The notes: generated from the sequence alone by a model not told the origin. Positions 7,491-16,271 are shown, numbered from the stretch's first letter. The stretch is 64,000 nucleotides of DNA from Pseudomonadota bacterium (GCA_023388335.1 JAEWGL010000079.1:16912-80911); one strand, 5' to 3'. A program made the numbers and translations.

Positions 7491-8504
7491 ATGACCGATC
7501 ATGCCCTGCTGCTGGTCAACCTGGGTTCGCCGGCCTCCACCTCGGTGGCTGACGTGCGCCGTTACCTCAACCAGTTCCTGATGGATCCCTACGTGATCGA
7601 CTTGCCGTGGCCGGTGCGCCGCCTGCTGGTGTCGCTGATTTTGGTCAAGCGTCCGGAACAGTCGGCCCACGCCTACGCTTCGATCTGGTGGGAGGAGGGC
7701 TCACCGCTGGTAGTGCTGACCCGGCGCCTGCAGGCGGCCATGGCCCAGCAGTGGCCCCACGGGCCGGTGGAAATCGCCATGCGCTATGGCGAGCCGGCCC
7801 TGCCTGCGGTGCTGGAGCGCCTCGCCGCCCAGGGTGTGCGCAAGGTGACCCTGGCGCCGCTCTATCCGCAGTTCGCCGACAGCACGGTGACCACGGTGAT
7901 CGAGCTGGCGAAGCAGACCCTCAGCGAACGTCGCTTGCCGTTGCAGATGACCGTGCTAAAGCCCTTCTATGACAAACCGGAGTACATCGACGCCCTGGTA
8001 GCCAGTGCCCGGCCTCACTTGGAGCAAGACTACGATCACCTGCTATTGAGCTTCCACGGCTTGCCCGAGCGTCACCTGAAGAAGCTCGACCCGACCGGCC
8101 AGCACCGTTTCCAGGACCCTGACTGCTGTAAAAATGCCAGCGCCGAAATGCGTGCCGTATGTTACCGCGGCCAATGCCTGGCCACGGCCAAGGCATTCGC
8201 GCACAAGATGGGTATCCCGGAGGGTAAATGGTCAGTGTCGTTCCAGTCGCGCCTGGGCCGGGCGAAATGGATCGAACCCTACACCGAGACGCGTCTGGAC
8301 GAGCTGGGCAAGGCGGGTGTGAAGAAGCTGCTGGTGATGTGCCCGGCATTCGTCGCCGACTGCATCGAGACCCTCGAGGAAATCGGCGACCGAGGTCGCG
8401 AGCAGTTCATCGAGGCGGGGGGGGAGGCGCTGGTACTGGTGCCGTGCCTGAACGACCACCCGCAATGGGTACAGGCGTTGGCCGACATGTGCGAACGGGC
8501 CTGA
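7491..8504 (+). CDS. hemH: Ferrochelatase
   Basis: Terminal enzyme of haem synthesis, inserting ferrous iron into protoporphyrin IX. The 337-residue product starts MTDHALLLVNLGSPAS and contains the ferrochelatase signature around LSFHGLPERHLKKLDPTG, including the metal-site histidine, and the C-terminal MCPAFVADCIETLEEI block with the conserved glutamates. Length is typical for proteobacteria. It follows the SDR gene closely and is followed by a large nested inverted repeat. Confidence 0.96.
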   Translation: MTDHALLLVNLGSPASTSVADVRRYLNQFLMDPYVIDLPWPVRRLLVSLILVKRPEQSAHAYASIWWEEGSPLVVLTRRLQAAMAQQWPHGPVEIAMRYGEPALPAVLERLAAQGVRKVTLAPLYPQFADSTVTTVIELAKQTLSERRLPLQMTVLKPFYDKPEYIDALVASARPHLEQDYDHLLLSFHGLPERHLKKLDPTGQHRFQDPDCCKNASAEMRAVCYRGQCLATAKAFAHKMGIPEGKWSVSFQSRLGRAKWIEPYTETRLDELGKAGVKKLLVMCPAFVADCIETLEEIGDRGREQFIEAGGEALVLVPCLNDHPQWVQALADMCERA

Positions 8505-8535
8505 CACGGGCTGCTTTAGTGTAGGAGCGACCTCG

Positions 8536-8638
8536 TGTCGCGAAGCGGGCCCGGAGGGGCCGTAACCCATTCAATGCGGTATGCCTGACACACCGAGGTT
8601 GAATGGGTTAAAGGTCCCTTTGGGCCCGCTTCGCGACA
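8536..8638. repeat. Nested inverted repeat (REP-like) between hemH and uraA
   Basis: Outer arms TGTCGCGAAGCGGGCCC (8536-8552) and GGGCCCGCTTCGCGACA (8622-8638) are perfectly complementary. An inner pair TAACCCATTCAA (8563-8574) and TTGAATGGGTTA (8599-8610) is also perfect. The whole can fold as one long hairpin between convergent genes and could act as a bidirectional terminator. The outer arm resembles the REP palindromes common in P. putida. Confidence 0.8.
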
Positions 8639-8679
8639 GAGGGCCGCCCTACATACAGCCAGGGCGGTATTGTCTGGGA

Positions 8680-9954
8680 TCAGGGCAACCGATCATCCAG
8701 CGCCTTTTTCTTCCAGCTATCATTGCCTGGCAACAACAGGTTCAGGGCGATGGCCACGACAGCGCACAGGGCGATGCCCTTCAAGCCCCAGTCGTCTGGG
8801 CCGTCGCCACTGCCGATCAGTACACCACCGATGCCGAACACCAGCGTGACCGAGACGATCACCAGGTTGCGCGCTTCGGACAGGTCGACCTTGTGGCGGA
8901 TCATGGTGTTCATGCCCACCGCGGCGATCGAGCCAAACAGCAGGCAGAGAATCCCGCCCATCACCGGTACCGGAATGCTCTGCAGCAACGCGCCGAACTT
9001 GCCGATGAACGCCAGGACGATGGCGAACCCCGCCGCCCAGGTCATGATCTTCGGGTTGTAGTTCTTGGTCAGCATCACCGCGCCAGTCACTTCGGCGTAG
9101 GTGGTGTTGGGCGGGCCGCCGAACAGGCCGGCCGCGGTGGTGGCCAGGCCATCACCCAGCAGGGTGCGGTGCAGACCAGGCGTCTTCAGGTAGTCGCGCC
9201 CGGTCACGCTGCCGACTGCGATCACCCCACCGATGTGTTCGATAGCTGGCGCCAGCGCCACAGGGACGATGAACAGGATAGCCTGCCAGTTGAAGGCCGG
9301 CGCGGTGAAGTTGGGCAGCTCAAGCCAAGGGGCCGCGGCGATCTTGGCGGTATCCACCACGCCGAAGGCGAACGACAGGGCAAAGCCCACCAGTACCCCG
9401 GCAATGATCGGTACCAGGCGGAAGATGCCTTTGCCGAACACCGCGACAATCAGCGTGGTCAGCAGCGCGGGCATGGAGATCATCATGGCGGTGCTGTAGG
9501 GCATCAGCGCTGTGCCGTCGCCGCCCTTGCCCATGGCCATGTTCGCCGCGATCGGGGCCATGGCCAGGCCAATGGAGATGATCACCGGACCGATCACCAC
9601 CGGCGGCAGGGTACGGTCGATGAAACCGGTGCCCTTGATCTTCACGGCAAGGCCCATGAAAGTGTAGACGAAGCCGGCCGCCATCACCCCACCCATGGTC
9701 TCGGCCAGGCCGAACTGGCCCTTGGCGAGGATGATCGGGGTGATGAACGCGAAGCTGGAGGCAAGGAACACCGGGACTTGGCGACCGGTCACCAGCTGGA
9801 ACAGCAAGGTGCCGATACCCGCGGTGAACAAGGCCACGTTCGGGTCCAGGCCGGTGATGAGGGGCATGAGCACCAGTGCGCCAAACGCCACGAAGAGCAT
9901 CTGCGCCCCCGAGACGACCTGGCGCCAGACCGGTTCGTTGAAACCGTCCTGCAT
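8680..9954 (-). CDS. uraA: Uracil permease (NAT/NCS2 family)
   Basis: 424-residue inner-membrane uracil:proton symporter of the nucleobase-ascorbate transporter family, with around a dozen hydrophobic segments. The N-terminus is MQDGFNEPVWRQVVSGAQML. The family region GPPNTTYAEVTGAVMLT and the glutamate-containing APAIEHIGG segment are seen. It starts two bases after the stop of upp, so the two form an upp-uraA unit for uracil uptake and trapping as UMP. Xanthine or other nucleobase substrates are possible within the family, but linkage with upp supports uracil. Confidence 0.93.
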   Translation of the reverse strand: MQDGFNEPVWRQVVSGAQMLFVAFGALVLMPLITGLDPNVALFTAGIGTLLFQLVTGRQVPVFLASSFAFITPIILAKGQFGLAETMGGVMAAGFVYTFMGLAVKIKGTGFIDRTLPPVVIGPVIISIGLAMAPIAANMAMGKGGDGTALMPYSTAMMISMPALLTTLIVAVFGKGIFRLVPIIAGVLVGFALSFAFGVVDTAKIAAAPWLELPNFTAPAFNWQAILFIVPVALAPAIEHIGGVIAVGSVTGRDYLKTPGLHRTLLGDGLATTAAGLFGGPPNTTYAEVTGAVMLTKNYNPKIMTWAAGFAIVLAFIGKFGALLQSIPVPVMGGILCLLFGSIAAVGMNTMIRHKVDLSEARNLVIVSVTLVFGIGGVLIGSGDGPDDWGLKGIALCAVVAIALNLLLPGNDSWKKKALDDRLP

Positions 9955-9956
9955 GA

Positions 9957-10595
9957 TCAGGCGTCCTTTTGCTTGGTGCCGAAGATCTTGTCGCCGGCAT
10001 CGCCCAGGCCGGGGATGATGTAGCCATGTTCGTTGAGGCGTTCGTCGATCGACGCGGTATAGATCTGCACATCCGGATGGGCCTTCTCGACCACGGCGAT
10101 GCCTTCGGGGGCAGCGACCAGGACCATGGCGCGGATATCGCGGCAGCCGGCTTTCTTCAACAGGTCGATGGTCGCGACCATCGAGGCCCCGGTGGCCAGC
10201 ATTGGGTCGATGATCAGCGCCAGGCGCTGGTCGATCTCCGGCGCGAGTTTTTCCAGGTAGGTGTGCGCTTCGAGGGTCTCCTCATTGCGCGCCACGCCGA
10301 CGGCGCTGACCTTGGCACCCGGGATCAGGCTGAGCACACCGTCGAGCATGCCGATACCGGCGCGCAGGATCGGTACGACGGTGATCTTCTTGCCGGCAAT
10401 CTTCTCGACTTGCACCTTGCCGCACCAGCCGTCGATCTCGTAGGCTTCGAGCGGCAGGTCCTTGGTGGCTTCATAGGTCAGCAGTGCGCCGACTTCCTGG
10501 GCGAGTTCGCGAAAGTTCTTGGTGCTGATATCGGCGCGGCGCATAAGACCGAGCTTGTGACGGATCAGCGGATGGCGGATCTCACGGGTAGGCAT
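9957..10595 (-). CDS. upp: Uracil phosphoribosyltransferase
   Basis: Salvage enzyme making UMP from uracil and PRPP. The product has 212 residues, starting MPTREIRHPLIRHKLGLMR. The PRPP-binding loop is DPMLATGASM and the uracil-binding C-terminal region includes the GYIIPGLGDAGDK motif. I use the internal ATG, since the sequence before it is not conserved in the family and GGAG lies upstream. It is the first gene of the upp-uraA unit and is divergent from hpt. Confidence 0.95.
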   Translation of the reverse strand: MPTREIRHPLIRHKLGLMRRADISTKNFRELAQEVGALLTYEATKDLPLEAYEIDGWCGKVQVEKIAGKKITVVPILRAGIGMLDGVLSLIPGAKVSAVGVARNEETLEAHTYLEKLAPEIDQRLALIIDPMLATGASMVATIDLLKKAGCRDIRAMVLVAAPEGIAVVEKAHPDVQIYTASIDERLNEHGYIIPGLGDAGDKIFGTKQKDA

Positions 10596-10633
10596 AAAAG
10601 GAAGGCTCCGGAAGGCGGGCAAAAAAACCGCGC

Positions 10634-10645
10634 TAGATTAATCTA
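10634..10645. promoter_or_regulatory. Palindrome in the upp/hpt divergent promoter region
   Basis: TAGATTAATCTA is a perfect 12-bp palindrome located 39 bases before the upp start and 116 bases before the hpt start, in an AT-richer stretch. It could be an operator shared by the two salvage genes; no known regulator is recognised. Confidence 0.35.
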
Positions 10646-10760
10646 TTCAGCCACGGGTGTCCTGTAGTCATTGTGCACGTTAGTCCATAAATACTTGATC
10701 TGACGCCTGCGGATGCGTACCTTTGCCCGCTTTTCTCAATTGCAGCCCCCGGAGGGCGCC

Positions 10761-11318
10761 ATGTCCGCTGATCTCGAGCACATCCGTCAAGTCATGCGAG
10801 AGGCTGACTGCCTGTACACCGAAGCCCAGGTCGAGTCGGCCATCGCCAAGGTCGGCGAGCAGATCTGCCAGCAACTGGCCGACACCAATCCCGTGGTCTT
10901 CTGCGTGATGAACGGCGGCCTGATCTTCGCCGGCAAGCTGCTGACCCACTTGCAGTTCCCGCTGGAGGCCTCGTACCTGCACGCCACGCGCTACCGCAAT
11001 CAGACCAGCGGCGGCGAGCTGTTCTGGAAGGCCAAGCCCGAGGTCTCGTTCATCGACCGCGATGTGCTGATCGTCGATGACATCCTCGACGAGGGCCACA
11101 CCCTCAGCGCCATCATCGAGTTCTGCAAGCATGCCGGCGCGCGCAACGTCTACACCGCCGTACTGATCGACAAGGACCATGACCGCAAGGCCAGCCCGGA
11201 CCTCAAGGCCAGCTTCGTCGGTCTGCCCTGCGTCGACCGCTATATCTTCGGTTACGGCATGGACTACAAGGGCTACTGGCGGAACGCCAACGGCATTTTT
11301 GCTGTGAAGGGGATGTGA
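10761..11318 (+). CDS. hpt: Hypoxanthine-guanine phosphoribosyltransferase
   Basis: 185-residue purine salvage enzyme converting hypoxanthine or guanine with PRPP to IMP or GMP. The PRPP loop is VLIVDDILDEGHTL; the C-terminal aromatic stretch DRYIFGYGMDYKGYW fits the family. I start at MSADLE because a GGAGG Shine-Dalgarno lies seven bases upstream; a longer in-frame start adds 16 unconserved residues. It is divergent from upp-uraA, giving a small nucleobase salvage locus. Confidence 0.92.
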   Translation: MSADLEHIRQVMREADCLYTEAQVESAIAKVGEQICQQLADTNPVVFCVMNGGLIFAGKLLTHLQFPLEASYLHATRYRNQTSGGELFWKAKPEVSFIDRDVLIVDDILDEGHTLSAIIEFCKHAGARNVYTAVLIDKDHDRKASPDLKASFVGLPCVDRYIFGYGMDYKGYWRNANGIFAVKGM

Positions 11319-11585
11319 CCATGCGCCAGCCTGCGTTCATCGATTAGTCGTTGTTTGCCGGCTGGCCGCAACGGCCACGAGCAAACCGCGTGGTCGCCTG
11401 CATCCTAACCTTCATGAGAAGACCGATCCCTGCCATCGCCTAGCGATGGCTCTGCAGCCGACAACGTCTATTGCATCTCGGCGTCGGGCTGCACCCCCCA
11501 CAGGTTGAGCTGTGATTGTGAGCGCCGCCAGGCCTTTGTCTGAGCGCCCATGCTAGAGTGCCCTTCCGATGCCAAGGAGCCCTTC

Positions 11586-12056
11586 ATGCGTGCGATTCTG
11601 ATCCTCCTGCTGGCAGTGAGCCTGCCGCTGTCCGCGGCGCCGCTGCATAGCCAGTTCCTGCCTCCGGATGACCTGTCGTTACGCCAGGAAACCCCAACCG
11701 CCCAGCAACTGCTGCAGGTCACCGACTATTCGGTGGTGGTCGGCGCGCAGCGCCAATCCGACCAGCAGCCTATCCCGATCACGTCCTCGCTGCTGCTCAG
11801 GCTCAAGGGCAAGCCGCTGAGCAAAGGCGCAACCATCACCCAGGTGCTGGTCAACTTCGACGGCGAAGGTGGCAAGAGCCTGAAGAAGCCGGTCTACAAC
11901 GAGAAGACCCGTAGCCTCACGCTCAACTACCCCCTGGCCGACTACCGGGTGATCATGGACCTGCTGCGCAACGAGACCCTGTACGTGCAGTTCCTCAGTT
12001 ACGCCAATGGCCATGTCTGGGCCGATCTGCACACCGGCACTGTACGTACGCGTTGA
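11586..12056 (+). CDS. Conserved hypothetical exported protein
   Basis: 156-residue protein starting MRAILILLLAVSLPLSAAPL, a clear signal peptide with probable cleavage at SAA/APL, so periplasmic or envelope. I recognise no domain. The mature part has regularly spaced beta-type segments (LLLRLKGKPLS, TITQVLVNFDG, RSLTLNYPLADY), and its Ser/Thr and charge pattern suggests a small soluble fold. The start has a good AAGGAG Shine-Dalgarno seven bases upstream. It lies between hpt and a small PA4642-like gene in the region conserved near mqo. Confidence 0.75.
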   Translation: MRAILILLLAVSLPLSAAPLHSQFLPPDDLSLRQETPTAQQLLQVTDYSVVVGAQRQSDQQPIPITSSLLLRLKGKPLSKGATITQVLVNFDGEGGKSLKKPVYNEKTRSLTLNYPLADYRVIMDLLRNETLYVQFLSYANGHVWADLHTGTVRTR

Positions 12057-12125
12057 GGCCTGGCGCCAGCGAGGGGTAAACTGCCGGCCTTCGAAATATC
12101 CGTGATGGTCCAGTTGGAGTCGGCA

Positions 12126-12416
12126 ATGCGTAAAGACAAGAAACAGGTAATTGGTGACGAGATCAGCGACGACTATATCAAGTCGTTCCTCCAGTTCGAG
12201 CCGGCCGACGGCCAGACTTCGCCTGCGTTGCACAAGTTGATCAAGGCCTACCGCGGCCTGCGTGTCGGTGACTTCGAGCGCTTCGTCGGCTTCTTCGTCG
12301 AGGCTGGCTTGGAGCTGGATGGCAAGGACGAGCAGGGCAAGACCTTCGTCGAGGTCATCGCCGACCAGCGCAACGCGCCGGAGTACATCGAGATCATCCA
12401 GAACGCCCGCGGCTGA
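12126..12416 (+). CDS. Conserved hypothetical protein (PA4642-like)
   Basis: 96-residue acidic cytoplasmic protein, starting MRKDKKQVIGDEISDDYIKS, with no signal or membrane segment. The predicted structure is helical. The repeated pattern of KAYRGLRVGDFERFVGFFVEAG followed by GKTFVEVIADQ suggests a compact regulatory or binding module. I recall a protein of this type next to mqoB in P. aeruginosa (PA4642). The start has a GGAG Shine-Dalgarno. A strong bidirectional terminator separates it from the convergent mqo gene. Function is unknown. Confidence 0.78.
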   Translation: MRKDKKQVIGDEISDDYIKSFLQFEPADGQTSPALHKLIKAYRGLRVGDFERFVGFFVEAGLELDGKDEQGKTFVEVIADQRNAPEYIEIIQNARG

Positions 12417-12426
12417 AACCGCCAGC

Positions 12427-12459
12427 CATAAAAAAACGCCCGAAGGGCGTTTTTTTATG
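12427..12459. terminator. Bidirectional rho-independent terminator
   Basis: Perfect 15-bp inverted repeat with a GAA loop: CATAAAAAAACGCCC and GGGCGTTTTTTTATG. The GC core is flanked by A and T runs on both sides, so it serves both the upstream small gene and the convergent mqo. Confidence 0.93.
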
Positions 12460-12483
12460 GCGATTGCCTGTTCAGCGTTCGAC

Positions 12484-13992
12484 TCAGGCGTAGTGCTGGG
12501 CGGGGCTGGCTATTTCCACCAGTTGCAGGGCTTCGTCGTTGTGAGCGCTGATCTTGTGGTACAGGGCGGCGTCGATGGCCAGGGTCTTCTCGCGGGCCGG
12601 GAAGATTTCCTTGAGCTTGGCGGCCCAGGCGCCCTTGGTCTGCTCGGGGAAGCAGCGCTCGATCAGCTCGAGCATGATCGACACCGTCACCGAGGCGCCC
12701 GGCGAAGCACCAAGCAGGGCGGCAAGGGTGCCGTCCTTGGCCGCGACCAGTTCGGTGCCGAACTGCAGAACGCCGCCTTTCTTCGGATCCTTCTTGAGGA
12801 TCTGCACACGCTGGCCGGCCACCTCCAGACGCCAGTCCTCGGCCTTGGCCTCGGGGTAGAAGCGACGCAGGGACTCCAGGCGCTGTTCCATCGATTGCAT
12901 CACTTCGCTGACCAAGTATTTGGTCAGGTCCATGTTGTCGCGGGCAACGGCGAGCATCGGGCCGATGTTGCCCATGCGCACCGACAGCGGCAGGTCGAGG
13001 AGCGAACCATGCTTGAGGAACTTGGTGGTGAAGCCGGCGTACGGGCCAAACAGCAGCGATTTCTTGCCGTCTACCACGCGGGTATCCAAGTGCGGGACCG
13101 ACATGGGCGGTGCACCGACGGCGGCCTGGCTGTAGACCTTGGCCTGATGCTGCTTGACGATTTCCGGATTATCGCAGCGCAACCACTGGCCGCTGACCGG
13201 GAAGCCGCCGAAGCCCTTGCTCTCTTCGATGCCCGACAGCTGCAGCAGCGGCAGGGCCGCGCCACCGGCGCCGAGGAAGACGAAGCGGGCATCAAGCTCA
13301 CGGGTACTGCCGCTGTTCACGTCCTTGATGCTGACGGTCCAGCCATTGGCATTGCGACGCAGGCCGGTGACCTTCTTGCTGTACTTGACCTGGGCGTTCT
13401 CGGTGCTACCCAGGTGCTTGAGCAACTTGTTGGTCAGCGCGCCGAAGTTGACATCGGTGCCCTTCATGACGCGGGTCGCGGCAATGCGCTGGTCGGCCGG
13501 ACGCCCCGGCATCATCAACGGCATCCACTCGTTCATCACGGCCTTGTCTTCGGTGTACTCCATCTCGGCGAAGGCATGGTGCTGCTTGAGCAGCTCGAAG
13601 CGCTTCTTGAGGAATTCGACACCCTTTTCACCCTCGACGTAGCTCAGGTGCGGGACAGGATTGATGTAGTCACGCGCGGAGCCGAAGTTGCCCTTGTCGT
13701 TCAGGTAGGCCCAGAACTGACGGGAAACCTCGAACTGGGTATTGATGTGAACCGCTTTCTTGATGTCGATGCTGCCGTCGGCGGCCTGGGGCGTATAGTT
13801 CAGCTCGCACAGGCCGGCATGGCCAGTCCCGGCGTTGTTCCACGGGTTGGAACTCTCCGCGGCACCCGAGTCCATCGCCTCGACGACTTCCAGCTTGATT
13901 GCCGGGTCGAGTTCCTTGAGCAGTACGGCCAGGGTGGCACTCATGATGCCCGCGCCTACCAGTACCACATCAACTGATTCGTTCTGCGCCAT
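12484..13992 (-). CDS. mqo: Malate:quinone oxidoreductase
   Basis: Membrane-associated FAD enzyme oxidising malate to oxaloacetate and passing electrons to quinone. The 502-residue product starts MAQNESVDVVLVGAGIMSAT with the FAD GxGxxS-type motif. Blocks such as NNAGTGHAGLCELNYTP and FGPYAGFTTKFLKHGS are characteristic of MQO. I use the ATG with GGAG nine bases upstream; a TTG five codons earlier is in frame but lies on the Shine-Dalgarno. It is monocistronic, with a terminator after it and a long unannotated leader region upstream. Confidence 0.96.
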   Translation of the reverse strand: MAQNESVDVVLVGAGIMSATLAVLLKELDPAIKLEVVEAMDSGAAESSNPWNNAGTGHAGLCELNYTPQAADGSIDIKKAVHINTQFEVSRQFWAYLNDKGNFGSARDYINPVPHLSYVEGEKGVEFLKKRFELLKQHHAFAEMEYTEDKAVMNEWMPLMMPGRPADQRIAATRVMKGTDVNFGALTNKLLKHLGSTENAQVKYSKKVTGLRRNANGWTVSIKDVNSGSTRELDARFVFLGAGGAALPLLQLSGIEESKGFGGFPVSGQWLRCDNPEIVKQHQAKVYSQAAVGAPPMSVPHLDTRVVDGKKSLLFGPYAGFTTKFLKHGSLLDLPLSVRMGNIGPMLAVARDNMDLTKYLVSEVMQSMEQRLESLRRFYPEAKAEDWRLEVAGQRVQILKKDPKKGGVLQFGTELVAAKDGTLAALLGASPGASVTVSIMLELIERCFPEQTKGAWAAKLKEIFPAREKTLAIDAALYHKISAHNDEALQLVEIASPAQHYA

Positions 13993-14007
13993 GTAACGCG
14001 TCTCCAA

Positions 14008-14594
14008 AATCTACAACACCAAATTGACAGCATAGGACCCCTGGGCTTGCCAGGATCGCCATGTCCGATTCTTCGCAGTTGTTGCCACTTGCGCGGATAC
14101 CGCCAACCGGTCTTTGCGTTGCGCTATTGAACGCTTTGACTGCCGGTGCGGCAATTCGACTTATGGTCAAGGTACCCGACGTGCGTTATGGACTGGCCTC
14201 AGGCTCCCCTGCTGGAAGGGCGCAATAGCCGACTGCTCGGGGCTGTTCGGGACGCATCTGTTGCTTTTGCACATGCCAGACTGTTCATTTGCTCGCCACA
14301 CTCTTGTGAAGTTGTGAAAACCCGTTTTTTCACGCTCTTTTGGAGTCGTGAACCTCAAAAGGGACTGCGCGGTGGCAGCCCGCAGGTTCATGCAGCAGAC
14401 GGCCGAAAAATGCAGGCACATCAGCGGGCGCAAGACCTGTAGTGGAAGGCTCTCTGTGGGCGAAGCGAGAAGGTGCCGGGGTGAAATCGGCGAGTGCGGG
14501 GCCCGATCAGGAGACGTCCTTATAATCGGGGGAAGATTATAACGATGTCTTGGGCGGAAAAGGTCGTTTTCAGGAAGATTTATTACGGTTTTTG
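14008..14594. other. Intergenic stretch upstream of mqo, no convincing gene
   Basis: About 590 bases. The part next to mqo must hold its minus-strand promoter; a TATGCT-like -10 is seen near 14030. Short open frames occur, but none has a good start context with a recognisable product. A TATAAT hexamer at 14521-14526 on the plus strand has no gene directly behind it. A small RNA is possible but not shown. Confidence 0.5.
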
Positions 14595-14828
14595 TCAGGC
14601 GGGCAGGGTGCGCTGGTGCCAGCGGCAGTTTGCACGGGTGCACATCCGGGCGCTGGCAGGCAGAGGGCGGCCTAGCCAGCTGAGGCAACTTTCGCTGACC
14701 TGCACCCAGCCACCGTCGGCTGGTGGCTGGGTGCAGTGCTTGAAGGCCAGGCAATTGCCTTCGCTGTCGAGCCGTGCATAGCAGGCGTGGCGCGGGCGTT
14801 GCAAGAGCAGGGTCCAGAGCGAGGCCAT
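14595..14828 (-). CDS. Small conserved hypothetical protein
   Basis: 77-residue basic protein starting MASLWTLLLQRPRHACYARL with an AGGACA-type Shine-Dalgarno. It has four cysteines and the pattern FKHCTQPP...GWVQVSESCLSWLGRPLP, which I recall as typical of short Pseudomonas proteins of unknown role. There is no signal peptide or membrane helix. Longer upstream readings of this frame cross the divergent promoter of the lipoprotein gene and are not used. Moderately sure that it is a real gene. Confidence 0.6.
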   Translation of the reverse strand: MASLWTLLLQRPRHACYARLDSEGNCLAFKHCTQPPADGGWVQVSESCLSWLGRPLPASARMCTRANCRWHQRTLPA

Positions 14829-14970
14829 GGCGGTGTCCTGTTGGAGTGGTCTGGCGCAAGCATAACGGCGCGTCGATGAAAGCAGTGTGACAGTGCACGC
14901 TGGCCGATGGCTGGCCAGATGCTGGCTGGGTATACTTAGGCCTTTGCGGCTTATTTCTGGAGAAATGCGC

Positions 14971-15555
14971 ATGTTGCAACGTCTGTTGTTCGGTTTGATC
15001 GCGGTGGCCAGCCTGAGCCTGGTCGGTTGTGCCCACAGTCCGCAACAACTCAGCCCCCAACCCAAGCTCAACGCGCAGCTCGCCGCGGTGGGTCATGGCC
15101 AGCCGGTGGTGGTCAGGGTCGTCGACGGTCGGCCGTCCCAGGCGTTGGGTACCCGTGGTGGCCTGTACCCCGAGACCAGCACCATCACCGTGTCAGGCAA
15201 TGATGTGCTGCCCAAGCTGCAGGCCCAGGCCGAAGCCGCTGTGCGCTTGCTGGGCTTCACCCCGACGGCCAATGCCGGCAACGCTCCGCAGTTGACCGTA
15301 ACCCTGGCCGAGCTCAAGTACCAGTCGCCCAAGGAGGGCATGTACGTGACCGAAGCGACCATCGGCGCGACCTTCCGCGCTGACGTGTCCAACGCCAACC
15401 GTCGCTACAGTGGCCGCTATGGCGCCTCCCTGGACCAGCGCTTCGGCATGGCGCCGAACCAGGAAACCAACACCAAGCTGGTCGGCGATGTGCTCAGCGA
15501 CGCCTTGACCCGCTTGTTCAAGGACCCGACCATCGGCCAGATGCTGGGCGAATAA
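14971..15555 (+). CDS. YajG-family lipoprotein
   Basis: 194-residue outer-membrane-type lipoprotein: MLQRLLFGLIAVASLSLVGC gives a signal peptide with lipobox LVGC. The mature part matches the YajG pattern (VVVRVVDGRPSQALGTRGG, ITVSGNDVLPKLQAQ, later TKLVGDVLSDALTRLF). Function is unknown in the family. I use the second ATG, with GGAG eight bases upstream; the ATG two codons earlier is too close to the Shine-Dalgarno. Transcribed divergently from the small gene before it. Confidence 0.85.
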   Translation: MLQRLLFGLIAVASLSLVGCAHSPQQLSPQPKLNAQLAAVGHGQPVVVRVVDGRPSQALGTRGGLYPETSTITVSGNDVLPKLQAQAEAAVRLLGFTPTANAGNAPQLTVTLAELKYQSPKEGMYVTEATIGATFRADVSNANRRYSGRYGASLDQRFGMAPNQETNTKLVGDVLSDALTRLFKDPTIGQMLGE

Positions 15556-15914
15556 GCCCGCGGTGCGGCGGCAGGATTTCGTCAGGGGCTACCCGGTGCA
15601 TGGCTTGGGTCTTATGGCACCCTTGAGATCGAGCGCCGTCGACGCGGCGCTTCGCGGGTAAACCCGCTCCCACAAGGTCCTGCATACCACGGATATCCTG
15701 ATCGGCTTGGTCCCTGTGGGGGCGGCGGTTCGGCGCACCGACTTGCCCGCGAACACCGGCGAAGCCGGTGCCATACGCCGCGGTACCTGCTTCGCGGGCA
15801 AGCGCGGTGACAAGCACATGACAAGTGACCCTTCACTTTGTCGCAAAGGCCAGGCGACTGCCGGCCGCTTGGGTAGAATGCCGGCCTTCGCTGTACTTTT
15901 TTCGAGGTTCTGCC
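15556..15914. repeat. Intergenic REP-type repeats
   Basis: No gene seen. The 33-base tail motif ending CCCTTGAGATCG (15599-15631) recurs near 34149, near 34801 (inverted) and at 63841. A REP pair follows: CTTGCCCGCGAA (15742-15753) and TTCGCGGGCAAG (15791-15802) flank an inner hairpin CACCGGC-GAA-GCCGGTG (15754-15770). The same core with the same inner hairpin is found at 34313-34379. Confidence 0.8.
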
Positions 15915-16175
15915 ATGTCGTTGCACGTGCTCTGGGGGCTGTTGGCGGCCCATCCGGCCAAGCTGATCAACCTGCTGGCCCTGCTGATTACCTGCCCAGG
16001 CGGGCTGCTGTTGCACAGCGCCCGTCGCCGTGAAGTGGTCGCCCGGCAAAGACCGGACGGCGATACCACCGTGGTGGACGCGCGCGATCTGCCGGTGCAC
16101 CGTTTCTATTACATCCTGGGGTTTTCAAGCCTGGCGATGGCGCTGCTGTTGTCCTGGTTCAGCACCTGGTTCTGA
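15915..16175 (+). CDS. Small inner-membrane protein, hypothetical
   Basis: 86-residue protein starting MSLHVLWGLLAAHPAKLINL, with two predicted membrane helices, one near residues 15-35 and one at the C-terminus (YYILGFSSLAMALLLSWFS). A charged loop RRREVVARQRPDGDT lies between them. A GAGG Shine-Dalgarno precedes the ATG. I recognise no domain. It stands alone between a repeat region and the convergent acyltransferase gene. Confidence 0.7.
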   Translation: MSLHVLWGLLAAHPAKLINLLALLITCPGGLLLHSARRREVVARQRPDGDTTVVDARDLPVHRFYYILGFSSLAMALLLSWFSTWF

Positions 16176-16231
16176 ACGTCGGATCTGACGTGCGATCGAT
16201 CATGCTACAGCGGCGGCGATCACACTCCTCC

Positions 16232-16262
16232 CGTCCACCCTCACCCAGAGGGAGAGGGCAGT
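16232..16262. repeat. CCCTCACCCAGAGGGAGAGGG-type short repeat
   Basis: The stretch has CACCCTCACCCAGAGGGAGA and can form a small hairpin; it is a short version of the repeats at 54040-54210. It lies just past the acyltransferase stop, where it could aid termination. Confidence 0.5.
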
Positions 16263-16271
16263 CGTTGCGAA

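Noticed and set aside
12262..13977. Plus-strand open frame of about 570 codons across mqo
   Set aside because: It is antisense to mqo and runs through a strong terminator; the composition is that of a shadow frame.
14348..14542. 64-codon open frame in the mqo-side intergenic region
   Set aside because: No Shine-Dalgarno at a suitable distance and an Arg/Cys-rich product without resemblance to known small proteins.
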